Shown: positions 17,834 to 27,212, numbered from the stretch's first letter. The stretch is DNA of 64,000 nt from Prevotella sp. P2-180 (GCF_002251435.1 NZ_NPJI01000013.1:1-64000); one strand, 5' to 3'. Numbers and translations are program-made. The notes: a model not told the origin generated them from the letters alone.

Positions 17834-18664
17834 ATGCAAAACTCACTATTACAAAATAGCCAACCCTCATCTATGCATGATACCGTCTATGAAGGTCATA
17901 CTAGTATTGGCTCTTGTAGATGGGAGAATGGCCGGAAGGTGTTTGTAAAAAAGTTGAAAAGCTGTTGTGCCAGTGATAGCCGCTATCAAGATTCCTTACG
18001 AAAGGAATTTGAAGTGGGCAGCAGGCTCGATTGTCCATATATTGTGAATTACCTTCGTATGGAAGATAATTGCATCGTTGAAGAGTTTATTGATGGGATG
18101 ACGCTTGACAAGTTTGTAAAACTCAATCCAGGATATCTTCGTAAAGAAGAAAACTTGCAGAGATTGGTCATGCAATTGCTTGAAGGATTGCAATATCTGC
18201 ACAAGCGACAGATACTCCACCTCGATCTAAAACCAACCAACTTGATGGTTACCCGCATAGGAAACTATTTGAAAATTATCGACCTAGGCTTTTCTTATTC
18301 AGATTCTTATGTATTGTCTCTTGGTGGAACAAAGGGCTTTTCCGCACCTGAGCAGATGATAGAGGGGGGAGGAGAAAAACTGAATGTTACGACTGACATC
18401 TATGCTGTAGGTCGTATTTTACAGTTCATAGACTCAGTGATAGGATTGCCCAATAATTATAGACATATAGCAGAGAAGTGTTGCAAGGATAATCCATCAG
18501 AACGCTTCTTGTCCACAGACGATGTTATGCGTGCTATTAAAACAAATAATAAAAAAAGAGTATTTCTGATATCAATGATAGCGACCTTGTCGGTAATGGC
18601 ATTGATGATTCCAGTTTCTTATAAATTATTACAGAAGAATAAATATAAAAGCACTAAAAGTTAA
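17834..18664 (+). CDS. Membrane-anchored Hanks-type Ser/Thr protein kinase
   Basis: This single-domain kinase (about 20-235) has a C-terminal membrane helix (about 243-265). Visible motifs are the beta-3 lysine in FVKK (39/40), an alpha-C Glu near 58-60, the catalytic loop HLDLKPTN (Asp131, Lys133, Asn136), DLG in place of DFG (Asp150), APE (171-173) and the late Arg in NPSERF. All residues needed for phosphotransfer are present, so it is probably active. The Gly-rich loop (EGHTSIGSC) is atypical. The 276-residue length is short for a kinase with sensor domain; only about 11 residues follow the helix. It precedes the tubulin-like operon on the same strand, with one minus-strand gene between them. 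A partner role is inferred. Confidence 0.88.
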   Translation: MQNSLLQNSQPSSMHDTVYEGHTSIGSCRWENGRKVFVKKLKSCCASDSRYQDSLRKEFEVGSRLDCPYIVNYLRMEDNCIVEEFIDGMTLDKFVKLNPGYLRKEENLQRLVMQLLEGLQYLHKRQILHLDLKPTNLMVTRIGNYLKIIDLGFSYSDSYVLSLGGTKGFSAPEQMIEGGGEKLNVTTDIYAVGRILQFIDSVIGLPNNYRHIAEKCCKDNPSERFLSTDDVMRAIKTNNKKRVFLISMIATLSVMALMIPVSYKLLQKNKYKSTKS

Positions 18665-19255
18665 TTATTTTTTTAAGATAAACCTAATGCCGCCATTCTG
18701 TCCTCCCACATAACTCATAGGAGCATGACCTTCGCGCAATAGGTCTGAGCAGAATAAAGGTTGGCCCTCAACCAACTTTTGGCAGTGGAACGTATCACCT
18801 TTTCGAAGCTTACTGTTTTCATTGTTTATAACACGAAAAACATCCGCACCTTCATGAACAACAACAACGCGTCGGTTAGGCATCCATGTTACAATAACCT
18901 CTTGTCCACATTCCAAAGCATCTGAATTCACTGTCTTTACATCGAGGAGAAAGTTACTAACGTTTATTTTCATGTCTTCAGGAAGTTGGGAGACTGACTT
19001 TTCATATTGATCCCAATCACTATAGCCCAAGAGCATGCATAATACGTCGAGTGTATGCCTCGATACCGACACATCTGCCTCTTGATAGCCCCAGAAACGG
19101 CGCAAGGTAGTTGGCGAGAGCATCTGTCTCGTCTGTATAAAAACCGTTTCGGCCAACATGTCGAAATGCCGGCGCATCTTTATCTCCTTGCCTATATATT
19201 TCTCGATCTGGCTTCGTAGGCTACGGTAAAGTTCCTCTGTTCTCTCGGATGTCAT
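18665..19255 (-). CDS. Unknown protein, paralogue of the 192-aa protein at 15638 (196 aa)
   Basis: The plan is the same as in the 192-aa protein. A helical N-terminal module contains MLSPTTLRRFWGYQE and HTLDVLCMLLGYSDWDQYE. The C-terminal domain contains VIVTWMPNRRVVVVHEG, NSKLRKGDTFHC and YVGGQNGGIRFILKK. No signal peptide is present. The stop directly abuts the kinase stop, so the two genes converge with no gap. It has its own promoter (19307-19339). A regulator of the neighbouring kinase or operon is plausible, but no direct evidence is visible. Confidence 0.7.
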   Translation of the reverse strand: MTSERTEELYRSLRSQIEKYIGKEIKMRRHFDMLAETVFIQTRQMLSPTTLRRFWGYQEADVSVSRHTLDVLCMLLGYSDWDQYEKSVSQLPEDMKINVSNFLLDVKTVNSDALECGQEVIVTWMPNRRVVVVHEGADVFRVINNENSKLRKGDTFHCQKLVEGQPLFCSDLLREGHAPMSYVGGQNGGIRFILKK

Positions 19256-19306
19256 ATATTCTTTCTCTTTGTCGTTTTAATACTCCAAATAGTAGTTTCG
19301 CTTGCA

Positions 19307-19339
19307 AAGATACGCTTTTTTTTGTATTTTTCTATCAAA
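19307..19339 (-). promoter_or_regulatory. Promoter of the 196-aa gene
   Basis: On the minus strand, TTTG (19336-19339), a 21-nt spacer and TATCTTTG (19307-19314) match the consensus. The leader to the ATG at 19255 is about 45 nt. Confidence 0.65.
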
Positions 19340-19410
19340 TCCACCACACTTTTTTTGTCACACATCAGCAAAGGAACAAAATGGAACACCATTATATCGT
19401 GAGAAAAATG

Positions 19411-19418
19411 TAACTTTG
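19411..19418 (+). promoter_or_regulatory. Possible -7 box of the tubulin-like operon
   Basis: TAACTTTG fits the -7 consensus, but no TTTG is found 19-21 nt upstream. The leader to the first operon gene would be about 110 nt. This is a weak call. Confidence 0.35.
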
Positions 19419-19536
19419 CCCCGTCGTTGATTATTGTTTGGCATCATTGCCAGAAATGCGATACAACTGCAAGTTTTAACAAGAGAATGCCGAGTCGCTT
19501 TAAAGGAAGTAGGCAAAACAAAATATTTGTATTTTT

Positions 19537-19950
19537 ATGAAATTATTTCATGGTGTTTTAGGAATAGCTTTTATTATTTTGGCTACAGTCGTTTCAGGTT
19601 GTTCTTCTGAACAATCCTACAATACCGATCAATGTATATATATTACTTTGGCATATGTGGCTGCATCAGATGAAGATTTCAACGATAAAGAAAAAGACTA
19701 TTTAAACGATTTTGTTGAACGTAGCGGATTGAGTCAAGAGCAAATTGAAGAAGTTATGTCAAATGTCTCAGATTCAGGCATAAACCTCCCACTTCTTGAT
19801 GAAGACGACCAAGTTGAGCGTTTCGAAAAAGAATTGGATGGCATTGTTAAAGCAGACGGTGTCGTTAATGACAAAGAAAAGGTGTTTTTTGAGTTGAATG
19901 CGGAAATGTTTCAAATTGATAAAGAAACGGCTTCTGAAAAATTGAAGTAA
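19537..19950 (+). CDS. TerB-like lipoprotein (137 aa)
   Basis: The signal MKLFHGVLGIAFIILATVVSGC carries a lipobox with Cys at 22. The mature part contains two acidic helical blocks, LAYVAASDEDFNDKEKDYLNDFVERSGLS and LDGIVKADGVVNDKEKVFFELNAEMF. The AxADGxVxxxE-like pattern is the hallmark of the TerB (tellurite-resistance B) metal-binding helical fold. TerB domains are normally cytoplasmic or membrane-linked, so a lipoprotein form is unusual. It is the first gene of the ten-gene run and is followed after 51 bp by the 576-aa exported protein. The assignment to TerB is by eye. Confidence 0.65.
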   Translation: MKLFHGVLGIAFIILATVVSGCSSEQSYNTDQCIYITLAYVAASDEDFNDKEKDYLNDFVERSGLSQEQIEEVMSNVSDSGINLPLLDEDDQVERFEKELDGIVKADGVVNDKEKVFFELNAEMFQIDKETASEKLK

Positions 19951-20001
19951 AATGAATGCAAGATGATGATTCACACTACTTATTGTTTTTGACAAATCAT
20001 T

Positions 20002-21732
20002 ATGAAACGAATATTTTATCTACTGGTATTGCTTGTAGTAAGCAATAGAATATATGCGCAGTTTGCAGGTTTTGACGAATCGGTGTACAATGGAATTTTC
20101 GGTGAAGTTACATCGAGTATTTCCAAGTATAAACTCAATGCGCGAAAACCTTATATTGTTAAGGCAGGCAATACTTTAATATATTATTCGGAAAAGAAAA
20201 GGTCGTGCGGACTGAATTTAAAGAATCAGAACTATTCTGAAAAGCATAAGTGGCTTTTGGATGGACCTCAAGACTATTTCTCATTGCAAATAACCGCAAC
20301 ACAATTGATTGTGCATCACAGACAGGAAGCCCAGGCTGCTTGTAAACGTAATGCAAAGGGCAAACCATTGGCTCCTGAAGGATTTAAGACGTTCATAAAT
20401 AAAAAAGGTGTTTCAAGAAAGGCTATTCTTCCTTCTTTCCTGGAAAACGCACTCGTATGTAATACTATGACATACAGTAACATACTAGTTTTTCAAACTC
20501 CAAGAAAAGAAAAACGAGTAGGAAAGGTTATAGTCACAAGCCCAGACTATCTTGAAAAGAATGCTATTCAGACTGGCAAGACGCTATTTGCACAGTCGGG
20601 TAATTCTGCGAGCGGAAACTCCGCAGCAGATACTTTTGCTCCATGGAGAGTGATAAAGGACGACAAAATAGTCATTTCATTGGACGCTATGGCGAAAGCT
20701 AACAAAATCTCAAAAAATGAATTACTTTGGATATTGTACTATACTGATTTTACCGATAATCAATCAGACATATTCAAAGGACTTGTATTTTCAAAAGAAG
20801 ACAATGATGCGCTAAAATATATGCTTAGCCAGACTTTTGGCTTAAAGAAGAAGACAGCGGAAGGCCAGGCTTATGCATCAAGGAAAACAGGTATCATCAA
20901 AAAGAACAAAGAAGAAAAGGAAAGAAGGTATAAAGAAAAATGCCAGAAGAAACTGGATGAAATTGATCTTTTGGCTTCAAAACTTGAAAAAGACCCGTAT
21001 AAAGACTATAAAAACTATGAAGATGCTAAAGCTATTGAGCATTGTATTGACAATTTAAATAAAATAGAAAAGGCATTAGGAAGTAACGACACAACTAATT
21101 TATTGAGAAAGCGACTGAATATAGTGGGGTTTACTATTGGTTTCAAGTATAACGAAAAAGAATTATTCAGTTCATCAGTGATTGATTATGCAAAGAATGA
21201 AGTTGCACGTTTCAATTACGATTCACTGGAAACGGTTAAAGACTTTATAAGGATACTCAATATTATTGGTAACTATGCATATATGAAAAAAGACAAGGAC
21301 GCACAATCATATATATTGTCTTATATAGAATATGCATATGAAAACCAAGATCCAACAGAAGAAATAGTTCCAATGTTGGTAAAATACGGCAAATGTATTA
21401 TGAGTCAGAATAGGTCATCTTCAAAGGATGACATACGGCTTGTGAAAAGCTATGTGGAAGAACTTGAACCTATATCCGAGACAAAGGACAACGTGAGGAT
21501 GTATAATCTTTTGGTAGATATGTATCGTTGGAACAAAAAAGAAAACCAGGCACAGAAAATCATAAAAACCAAGCTCTCTATCTACGATCCTGACGGAAGT
21601 ATAAGAAAAGAAATACGACAGGAAGAGGAAATGGAGAAAAAAATGACAATACAAGTACCAAAACAAGTGACGAATAATGTCAAGAATGAAGGCAAGAAAA
21701 AGCCATCATTTCATTTTGAATTAATGAAATAA
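20002..21732 (+). CDS. Exported protein of unknown function (576 aa)
   Basis: The signal peptide ends at IYAQ (about 19). The rest has no family I recognise. There is a beta-rich N-terminal half (about 20-235), a Lys/Glu-rich probable coiled coil (about 293-345) and a helical, TPR-like C-terminal part (about 350-540) with a basic tail. It is encoded 28 bp before the tubulin-like gene and should be periplasmic or attached to the envelope. Low-GC codon use is like that of the rest of the operon and differs from the flanking susCD genes. Confidence 0.7.
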   Translation: MKRIFYLLVLLVVSNRIYAQFAGFDESVYNGIFGEVTSSISKYKLNARKPYIVKAGNTLIYYSEKKRSCGLNLKNQNYSEKHKWLLDGPQDYFSLQITATQLIVHHRQEAQAACKRNAKGKPLAPEGFKTFINKKGVSRKAILPSFLENALVCNTMTYSNILVFQTPRKEKRVGKVIVTSPDYLEKNAIQTGKTLFAQSGNSASGNSAADTFAPWRVIKDDKIVISLDAMAKANKISKNELLWILYYTDFTDNQSDIFKGLVFSKEDNDALKYMLSQTFGLKKKTAEGQAYASRKTGIIKKNKEEKERRYKEKCQKKLDEIDLLASKLEKDPYKDYKNYEDAKAIEHCIDNLNKIEKALGSNDTTNLLRKRLNIVGFTIGFKYNEKELFSSSVIDYAKNEVARFNYDSLETVKDFIRILNIIGNYAYMKKDKDAQSYILSYIEYAYENQDPTEEIVPMLVKYGKCIMSQNRSSSKDDIRLVKSYVEELEPISETKDNVRMYNLLVDMYRWNKKENQAQKIIKTKLSIYDPDGSIRKEIRQEEEMEKKMTIQVPKQVTNNVKNEGKKKPSFHFELMK

Positions 21733-21760
21733 CAAATAATAATCAAAAACAAATATTATT

Positions 21761-24700
21761 ATGGACAAATCAATAAGTTGTAACTCCAACCATATTTTAG
21801 TGGGAATCGGAGGAACGGGAGGAAAAATACTAAAAGCATTCAAAATGAGGGTTTTTGAAGAGTTTCCAGAAGAAGAGAAACGCTCAAAATTGCCCGTAGC
21901 CTTGCTTTACATCGATTCAACAGAAAAAGACTTAATGTCGAAGGACGGTAAGCCCAAAGATGATTTCCGTGTCATGGGACAGGATGCCTCATTTACACGT
22001 AATGAGTTTTTCAATATCAAGGCTGTTGATGTAGAGAGTATTCTTGACCATATTGACAATTATCCCCATGTGAAAGGTATTGTTGACAATGTCAAAGCAG
22101 TAAGATCCGCAATAGGGTCTTTAGGCGAAGCTGCAGGACAGAAACGCAGGGCAGGACGCTTGTTGTTTGCCGCCAATTCTATTGGATACGTAAATAGCCT
22201 TAGAAATGCATTTTCACGATGTGAAGCCATTTCGAGCATGGATGACACAAAGACTTGTATTCATATTTTTGCAGGATTGAGTGGAGGAACTGGCTCAGGT
22301 TCAATAGTTGACGCAGTTGTACAGGCAAGGAAAACTTTCCCAAATGCCGATATTTTGGTTTATGCCATGATTCCAGAGATGAATCTTCCGAAGCCAAACA
22401 TGGACCAAGGAAGATATTATCAAAACGGATATGCTGCATTGAACGAGCTGAATGGTTTGCAGGCTGGACGATGGTTCCCGCAGGATGTGACTGGAGAAGG
22501 TGAGGCTCATCTTTACAACGACAGGGTAAAGGGTGTTGCCAATGGATTGACATTGTATAGCAACGTTAATGAAAACGGCATTGTGATAAATTCCCTGGAG
22601 GAATTGCCCAAAATTGTAAGCGACTTTATTTATTCACGCATATTTCTCATCAATCAAGATCCAAATACCAACGATATACTTAGAGCTTTTACCTTTGAGA
22701 ATATTGATGACTTTGCACTTGAACTTGATGAGACTGCCGAACCCGACTCTGATGGTAGCATAAGGGCTGCAAGAACCAAGAAGATTAATTCTTTTGGAAT
22801 AAAGCGCGTTATGTATCCTGAATTACGTATATTAAAGCACATTACATATACAATAGGCGAAAGCATTCTTTTCCAGTTTAAGTATAATAATTGGCGTGAG
22901 AATCAGGGATATGTTGATGAAGAGTGCAACAAAGACTATCGCACATTATATCTTAATCCAGATAATTTGGTTAAATGGAAGTTAGATAATGCCCATCTGA
23001 CGTTAGAAAAGAAGGTGCTTAAAACAGATTCCGATTATCCAACGTTCAAAGATTATTGGCACGACAAGGCAATTGGTTATTTCGAAGAAGCTAAGAAAAA
23101 CAAGAATCCACTCAATGAGCTTGACAGCATTATGGGTGAATTTTATGACAAGCACTTTAGGGAGGAAGGTGTAGAAAGTTACTACATGGGTAAGTCAAGA
23201 GTCATACCTGATATTTCTCGGGAAATACGCCACAATGTAGAGATTGAGCTTTTTGGAAAATGGAAAAATGGAGAGATTTCCATTGTTGAGCTTCAGAAAG
23301 TGTCGAAAGTTATTCTTGAGAAAATAGCAGACATACGTGCTGATCTAGAAACTGTGATTGCAGAAAAGAAAGATGCTTTTGAAAGGACAGACTATGACCG
23401 TTCGGCAAATGTTACCGAGTGGAGCAGACTTGGTATCTTCCAAAGAATGGTGGGTGCTGGCGCACGCCGTTATAGTGAACACCAGGAGATATTGACCGAC
23501 TTTTATGTATTAAAGACAGAGTGTATTGCACTGGATTTCGCAAGGAAATTAGTTGCGAAACTGAATGTCGAATTCGGAAAGATGAATGAGGACATTTCTG
23601 CATTCGGACAGAAAATCAACGATGCCATAGAAGAGACAGAACGTCTGATTGCTGGTCAACGCAAAGTGAACAAAGGACTCGAGGATATGCGTGGAGCCAT
23701 TATTGAAGTATGTGAGGAGGAAAGGATGGTTGAGTTTGAATTTGAATTAAAGACCGACAAAATAGAAATGCCTAATATTGCAAGACAGATTAGGGAGTTA
23801 ATTTTGCCAGAGAGTGAATTCATCAATTTTGGACGCCTTGCTAACGAAATAGACAATGATAATATTAAAGATGCTTTTGATATCAGATTGTCTGAGATTG
23901 TCAAGATAAAACACGACGAAAAGGCTGACAGTGAGAAAAAGGTATTAGGACTGAACATTCTCACCCAACTGCAACAGAAACTCCGTACAGATGAAGATAT
24001 TAAGGCTTTTGCAAAACAAATAGTCGATCAAAGTGGAGTATATCTAAAACTAAACAATGATCAGATGAGACTCCATCTGAGAAACAATGAGAATGAAAAG
24101 AGTCCTACTAATCCAGCTAGTATTAACCAAAAAATATTGTTCGTTTCTATACCGTCGCCTGAAGACAATGAAGGGTTGAAAAGATTTGCAGACAAACTTG
24201 TGCGAGCATTCAATGAATCCATAAATCAAAGTATGGCAAGAACAACGATTACGATCAGCCAGAAAAGCCCGTGCAAAAATGAACTGTCAATAACAACAAT
24301 TACATATTGTTTCCCGATGCGTGCCATAGATTGGCTTCAGACTTATAAAGACAGATATGAACGATTTTTGAAAACCGGAAATGCAGCAACCGATCTTAGT
24401 AATGCAATATTGTTGCACTCGGAGAAAGATGGCAGCCAACTGCCTTCATTGTTCCCCGTCTTTGAAAAGAAAGAAGAGAAGCCTGCTGTAAAACCAATAT
24501 CAACGGCATCGCCAGTAGCTCCACCTCCAGCATCGCCAGTAGCTCCGCCACCGGTATTGCCATCAACACCTCCGTCAGAACCCGAAATAAAGCTTTTCAT
24601 TGCTGTAAACGGTCAACAATATGGTCCATATAATAATGAAGTGTGCAAGCAGTTGGTTACCAATGGACAGTTAACACCAAGCAGCATGGTATGGATGGAA

Positions 24701-24823
24701 GGTATGCCACAATGGACTCCTGCAGGACAGGTCAGCACAATACAATTTTTGTTTGCTCCTCCTGCTACGTCATCAATGCCACCAATGCCGCCAATAGGAT
24801 CAGTACCTCCTCCTGTAATGTAA
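21761..24823 (+). CDS. Tubulin-like (Tubulin_2) protein with C-terminal GYF_2 domain
   Basis: Residues 11-21 (HILVGIGGTGG) form the first nucleotide loop of the tubulin/FtsZ fold. Residues 171-181 (AGLSGGTGSGS) contain the tubulin signature GGTGSG that contacts the GTP phosphates. A long helical middle (about 400-800) follows. Residues about 897-940 are a Pro/Ala/Ser-rich linker with repeated SPVAPPP. Residues about 942-997 form a GYF_2 domain (NGQQYGPY, then MVWMEGMPQW). GYF domains bind proline-rich peptides, and the protein carries proline-rich stretches on both sides of it, ending MPPMPPIGSVPPPVM. It has no signal peptide and is cytoplasmic. GTP binding and polymerisation are inferred. 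Confidence 0.85.
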   Translation: MDKSISCNSNHILVGIGGTGGKILKAFKMRVFEEFPEEEKRSKLPVALLYIDSTEKDLMSKDGKPKDDFRVMGQDASFTRNEFFNIKAVDVESILDHIDNYPHVKGIVDNVKAVRSAIGSLGEAAGQKRRAGRLLFAANSIGYVNSLRNAFSRCEAISSMDDTKTCIHIFAGLSGGTGSGSIVDAVVQARKTFPNADILVYAMIPEMNLPKPNMDQGRYYQNGYAALNELNGLQAGRWFPQDVTGEGEAHLYNDRVKGVANGLTLYSNVNENGIVINSLEELPKIVSDFIYSRIFLINQDPNTNDILRAFTFENIDDFALELDETAEPDSDGSIRAARTKKINSFGIKRVMYPELRILKHITYTIGESILFQFKYNNWRENQGYVDEECNKDYRTLYLNPDNLVKWKLDNAHLTLEKKVLKTDSDYPTFKDYWHDKAIGYFEEAKKNKNPLNELDSIMGEFYDKHFREEGVESYYMGKSRVIPDISREIRHNVEIELFGKWKNGEISIVELQKVSKVILEKIADIRADLETVIAEKKDAFERTDYDRSANVTEWSRLGIFQRMVGAGARRYSEHQEILTDFYVLKTECIALDFARKLVAKLNVEFGKMNEDISAFGQKINDAIEETERLIAGQRKVNKGLEDMRGAIIEVCEEERMVEFEFELKTDKIEMPNIARQIRELILPESEFINFGRLANEIDNDNIKDAFDIRLSEIVKIKHDEKADSEKKVLGLNILTQLQQKLRTDEDIKAFAKQIVDQSGVYLKLNNDQMRLHLRNNENEKSPTNPASINQKILFVSIPSPEDNEGLKRFADKLVRAFNESINQSMARTTITISQKSPCKNELSITTITYCFPMRAIDWLQTYKDRYERFLKTGNAATDLSNAILLHSEKDGSQLPSLFPVFEKKEEKPAVKPISTASPVAPPPASPVAPPPVLPSTPPSEPEIKLFIAVNGQQYGPYNNEVCKQLVTNGQLTPSSMVWMEGMPQWTPAGQVSTIQFLFAPPATSSMPPMPPIGSVPPPVM

Positions 24824-24858
24824 CAATTAATTATTAACAAATAAAACAAATAAAAAAT

Positions 24859-25518
24859 ATGGTAAGAAGCAGAGAACATGTAAGGTACAGATATGGTATT
24901 TGCCTTAACGAAAAATGTTCAAAGTCAAGAGATAAGGTAGTGCAGAAAGTTTCAGCCAGAGGAGATTTAATCTGCGACGAGTGTCAAAAGCCTCTTCGTG
25001 AGTGTCCTCCTCCTTCCTCTGGTCCAAACAAACGATTGATAGGTATCGTATGCGGAGTATTGGTTTTGGCAGCAGTAGTTGTTGGAGGCATATTCTTGTT
25101 TGGTGGTAAAACAGAACCCAGTCAAGAATCAACAGCCATGATTGACAGCATCAATGCTCAAAGAGAGCGAGATAGCCTGCAGCGTGTGGCAGACTCTTTG
25201 GCTCAACTTGAAAATGAGAAGAACGCAAAGAAGAAAGAGTCTAAGTCAAAGGCAAGAAAAGCGCAACAGTCGGTGTCTAACAGGAAAGACCTCGGATATG
25301 CAGTATTCGTAGGAACTGTAAAAAACGGACAACTCGATGATGTCAATGGCCGCCTGACGTTCAAGTCTTCGCACATAATTGACAGCCGCGATCCAAAAGG
25401 CCGAGTAGCTGAACCAGGTGACTACGTTATAGGAGAGTTCTCCGAAGGACATCTCGTGCAAGGAATCTGGTACGATAGCAATAATGTTGTAAAGGGTAGT
25501 ATAATAATAGGAAAGTAA
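24859..25518 (+). CDS. Zinc-ribbon, single-membrane-helix protein with MORN-like tail (219 aa)
   Basis: The N-terminus has a probable metal site (Cys15, Cys20, Cys39, Cys42, with Cys49 nearby), then a membrane helix (about 60-82, IGIVCGVLVLAAVVVGGIFL) and a charged helical stretch (about 90-140). The C-terminal domain (about 148-219) has beta-hairpin units of the GTVKNGQLDDVNGRLTF and GEFSEGHLVQGIWY type, similar to MORN repeats. With no signal peptide, the zinc ribbon should be cytoplasmic and the tail periplasmic. It could link the cytoplasmic tubulin-like protein to the envelope proteins of the operon; that is inferred. The next gene starts at the base after its stop. Confidence 0.75.
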   Translation: MVRSREHVRYRYGICLNEKCSKSRDKVVQKVSARGDLICDECQKPLRECPPPSSGPNKRLIGIVCGVLVLAAVVVGGIFLFGGKTEPSQESTAMIDSINAQRERDSLQRVADSLAQLENEKNAKKKESKSKARKAQQSVSNRKDLGYAVFVGTVKNGQLDDVNGRLTFKSSHIIDSRDPKGRVAEPGDYVIGEFSEGHLVQGIWYDSNNVVKGSIIIGK

Positions 25519-26490
25519 ATGAGAAGGTTAACGGCACTCTTTGCATGTCTAATAATGTGGAGTGTAGGAATCAATATTTACGGACAACAAAAATTGTTTA
25601 GCAAGCAAGTCCGCATGGAGGCAAACAAACCAATGAACCAGGTTATGGACTTCTTGGAGAATTATTTTGTTGGACTAAAGAATGTCAAAGGGACAACCGT
25701 TACGGACAAGATGGCTGACGATAAAGTCCACTTCCGTAAAGGTAGTCTTTCTGACTACTACAACTTGTGCGAAAGAGTGCCGTTTTCCATAAATCTTGTT
25801 GATAAGCATTATGAAGTAAGCTGGTACAAGGAAGATGCTCCTTATATTACAGTTGTGTTCCCTGCACAATGCGACCTTATTATGGGCAAATCGCAAAAAG
25901 AGATACAAAACGAGTTTCGTTCTGCTATTGTTAGTGCCAACCATAGTGATTTCAGGTTGACGATTAATCCGAAATATCTTGAAATGTATGACGATACAAT
26001 TTGGATTTCTAAGCGGGAACATTATGAATTGGAGAGTCTTAATGACGCTTCATACTTTATAAGGAGTAACGGAGATACAGGTTTTAGCCCACTATTTGAC
26101 AACCTCCACAAATCATTATCTGCCGCTAATCTGTTTCAAGGTATGATAGACAAAGTGGACAGAAAGATGTATGTGGAGCAGTCGGTATATGGGATGACGT
26201 CAGTGAAATACACAATAAAGCTAAGTCAATGGCTTGACTATTGCAAGGAACAGAATCTGAAAGTGTATTTTGCAGTGGAGGAAGAACGTGAGGACGGATT
26301 GATGGTAATGGTGATAGCTCAAAGTAGTGAACTTTGTTACAATCATTTATTGTCTGTAATACTGGCGGATGACTTTATCGGGAATCCCAATTCAGTGATT
26401 AAGGTTAAACTTACTCCATATATACCTACTCACAATATTAAAAACTTATTTCAGAAGGAATCACGTAAAAGCAGAAAAAAAATATGGTAA
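25519..26490 (+). CDS. Exported protein of unknown function (323 aa)
   Basis: The N-terminus MRRLTALFACLIMWSVGINIYGQ is a signal peptide. The mature protein is mixed alpha/beta with many aromatic residues (YEVSWYKEDAPYITVVFPAQ) and a very basic end (KESRKSRKKIW). I recognise no family. Its start codon directly follows the upstream stop, and its stop overlaps the next start (ATGGTAA), so translation is probably coupled in both directions. Confidence 0.7.
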   Translation: MRRLTALFACLIMWSVGINIYGQQKLFSKQVRMEANKPMNQVMDFLENYFVGLKNVKGTTVTDKMADDKVHFRKGSLSDYYNLCERVPFSINLVDKHYEVSWYKEDAPYITVVFPAQCDLIMGKSQKEIQNEFRSAIVSANHSDFRLTINPKYLEMYDDTIWISKREHYELESLNDASYFIRSNGDTGFSPLFDNLHKSLSAANLFQGMIDKVDRKMYVEQSVYGMTSVKYTIKLSQWLDYCKEQNLKVYFAVEEEREDGLMVMVIAQSSELCYNHLLSVILADDFIGNPNSVIKVKLTPYIPTHNIKNLFQKESRKSRKKIW

Positions 26491-27212
26491 ACAAAATGTT
26501 ATTGACTGCTCTGTTCTCCTTGTCGGGCGAAGGCATTGGTTTGGCTCAGTCCAATAAGACAGTGGAGGACATTAATAAGGTGAAATGCGACACTTGCTAT
26601 ATATATGCAGAAACGACTATGAAAAGTGTCGATGAGGCTTTCGTAGGTGCAAAGTCTATTCTTGAAGTCAAGGTTGCTGATTGGGTAAAAGCTCAAGGCA
26701 TAAAGGGAGTCGATATCTGCATCGCCAAGGCAAAAGAACATCTTTTTGAGATACAGACGCGACGTGGGGATTACTATAGGGCATTCGTTTATGTTAACAA
26801 AAAAGAGATTATGCCTGTTGACAATAAAAATGAAATTGTCATTTTGGATGTAAAAAAGCAGAAAACCTCCAAGAATACGTCAAACGCCATAATATCCGAG
26901 GACGATAGAGTAGGGATAAAACCAACTGTTGAATTAACTCCAGATGAAAAGAATATGGTATCAATAAATCGTTTTGCAGATGTCGAACCATACTTGTCGG
27001 AACTCAAACAAACTGGTAAACTTGAATCATACGGCAAATACAAGACGATGCCCACTACAGGACTTGTGTATTGTCTTGTATATAACCAGGATGGAAAAGT
27101 TGTTGCCCAGTTAAGAAGGGATGGCAATACTTTTTTCAACCTTAAGACTCAGGCAACAGAAATGATTAGTGATTACAAAAACTGCGGTGCGATTTGGCTT
27201 CGCTTAAAATGA
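26484..27212 (+). CDS. Exported protein of unknown function (242 aa)
   Basis: The start overlaps the upstream stop by 7 bp. A weak signal peptide (MVNKMLLTALFSLSGEGIGLAQ) precedes a domain (about 30-120) containing SVDEAFVGAKSILEVKVADWVKA and YRAFVYVNKKEI. That pattern resembles exported LPP20-like proteins, but the match is loose. The C-terminal part (about 155-242) is a separate compact domain (MVSINRFADVEPYLSELKQ, VYCLVYNQDGKVVAQLRRDG). The stop overlaps the next gene in ATGA. Confidence 0.65.
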   Translation: MVNKMLLTALFSLSGEGIGLAQSNKTVEDINKVKCDTCYIYAETTMKSVDEAFVGAKSILEVKVADWVKAQGIKGVDICIAKAKEHLFEIQTRRGDYYRAFVYVNKKEIMPVDNKNEIVILDVKKQKTSKNTSNAIISEDDRVGIKPTVELTPDEKNMVSINRFADVEPYLSELKQTGKLESYGKYKTMPTTGLVYCLVYNQDGKVVAQLRRDGNTFFNLKTQATEMISDYKNCGAIWLRLK

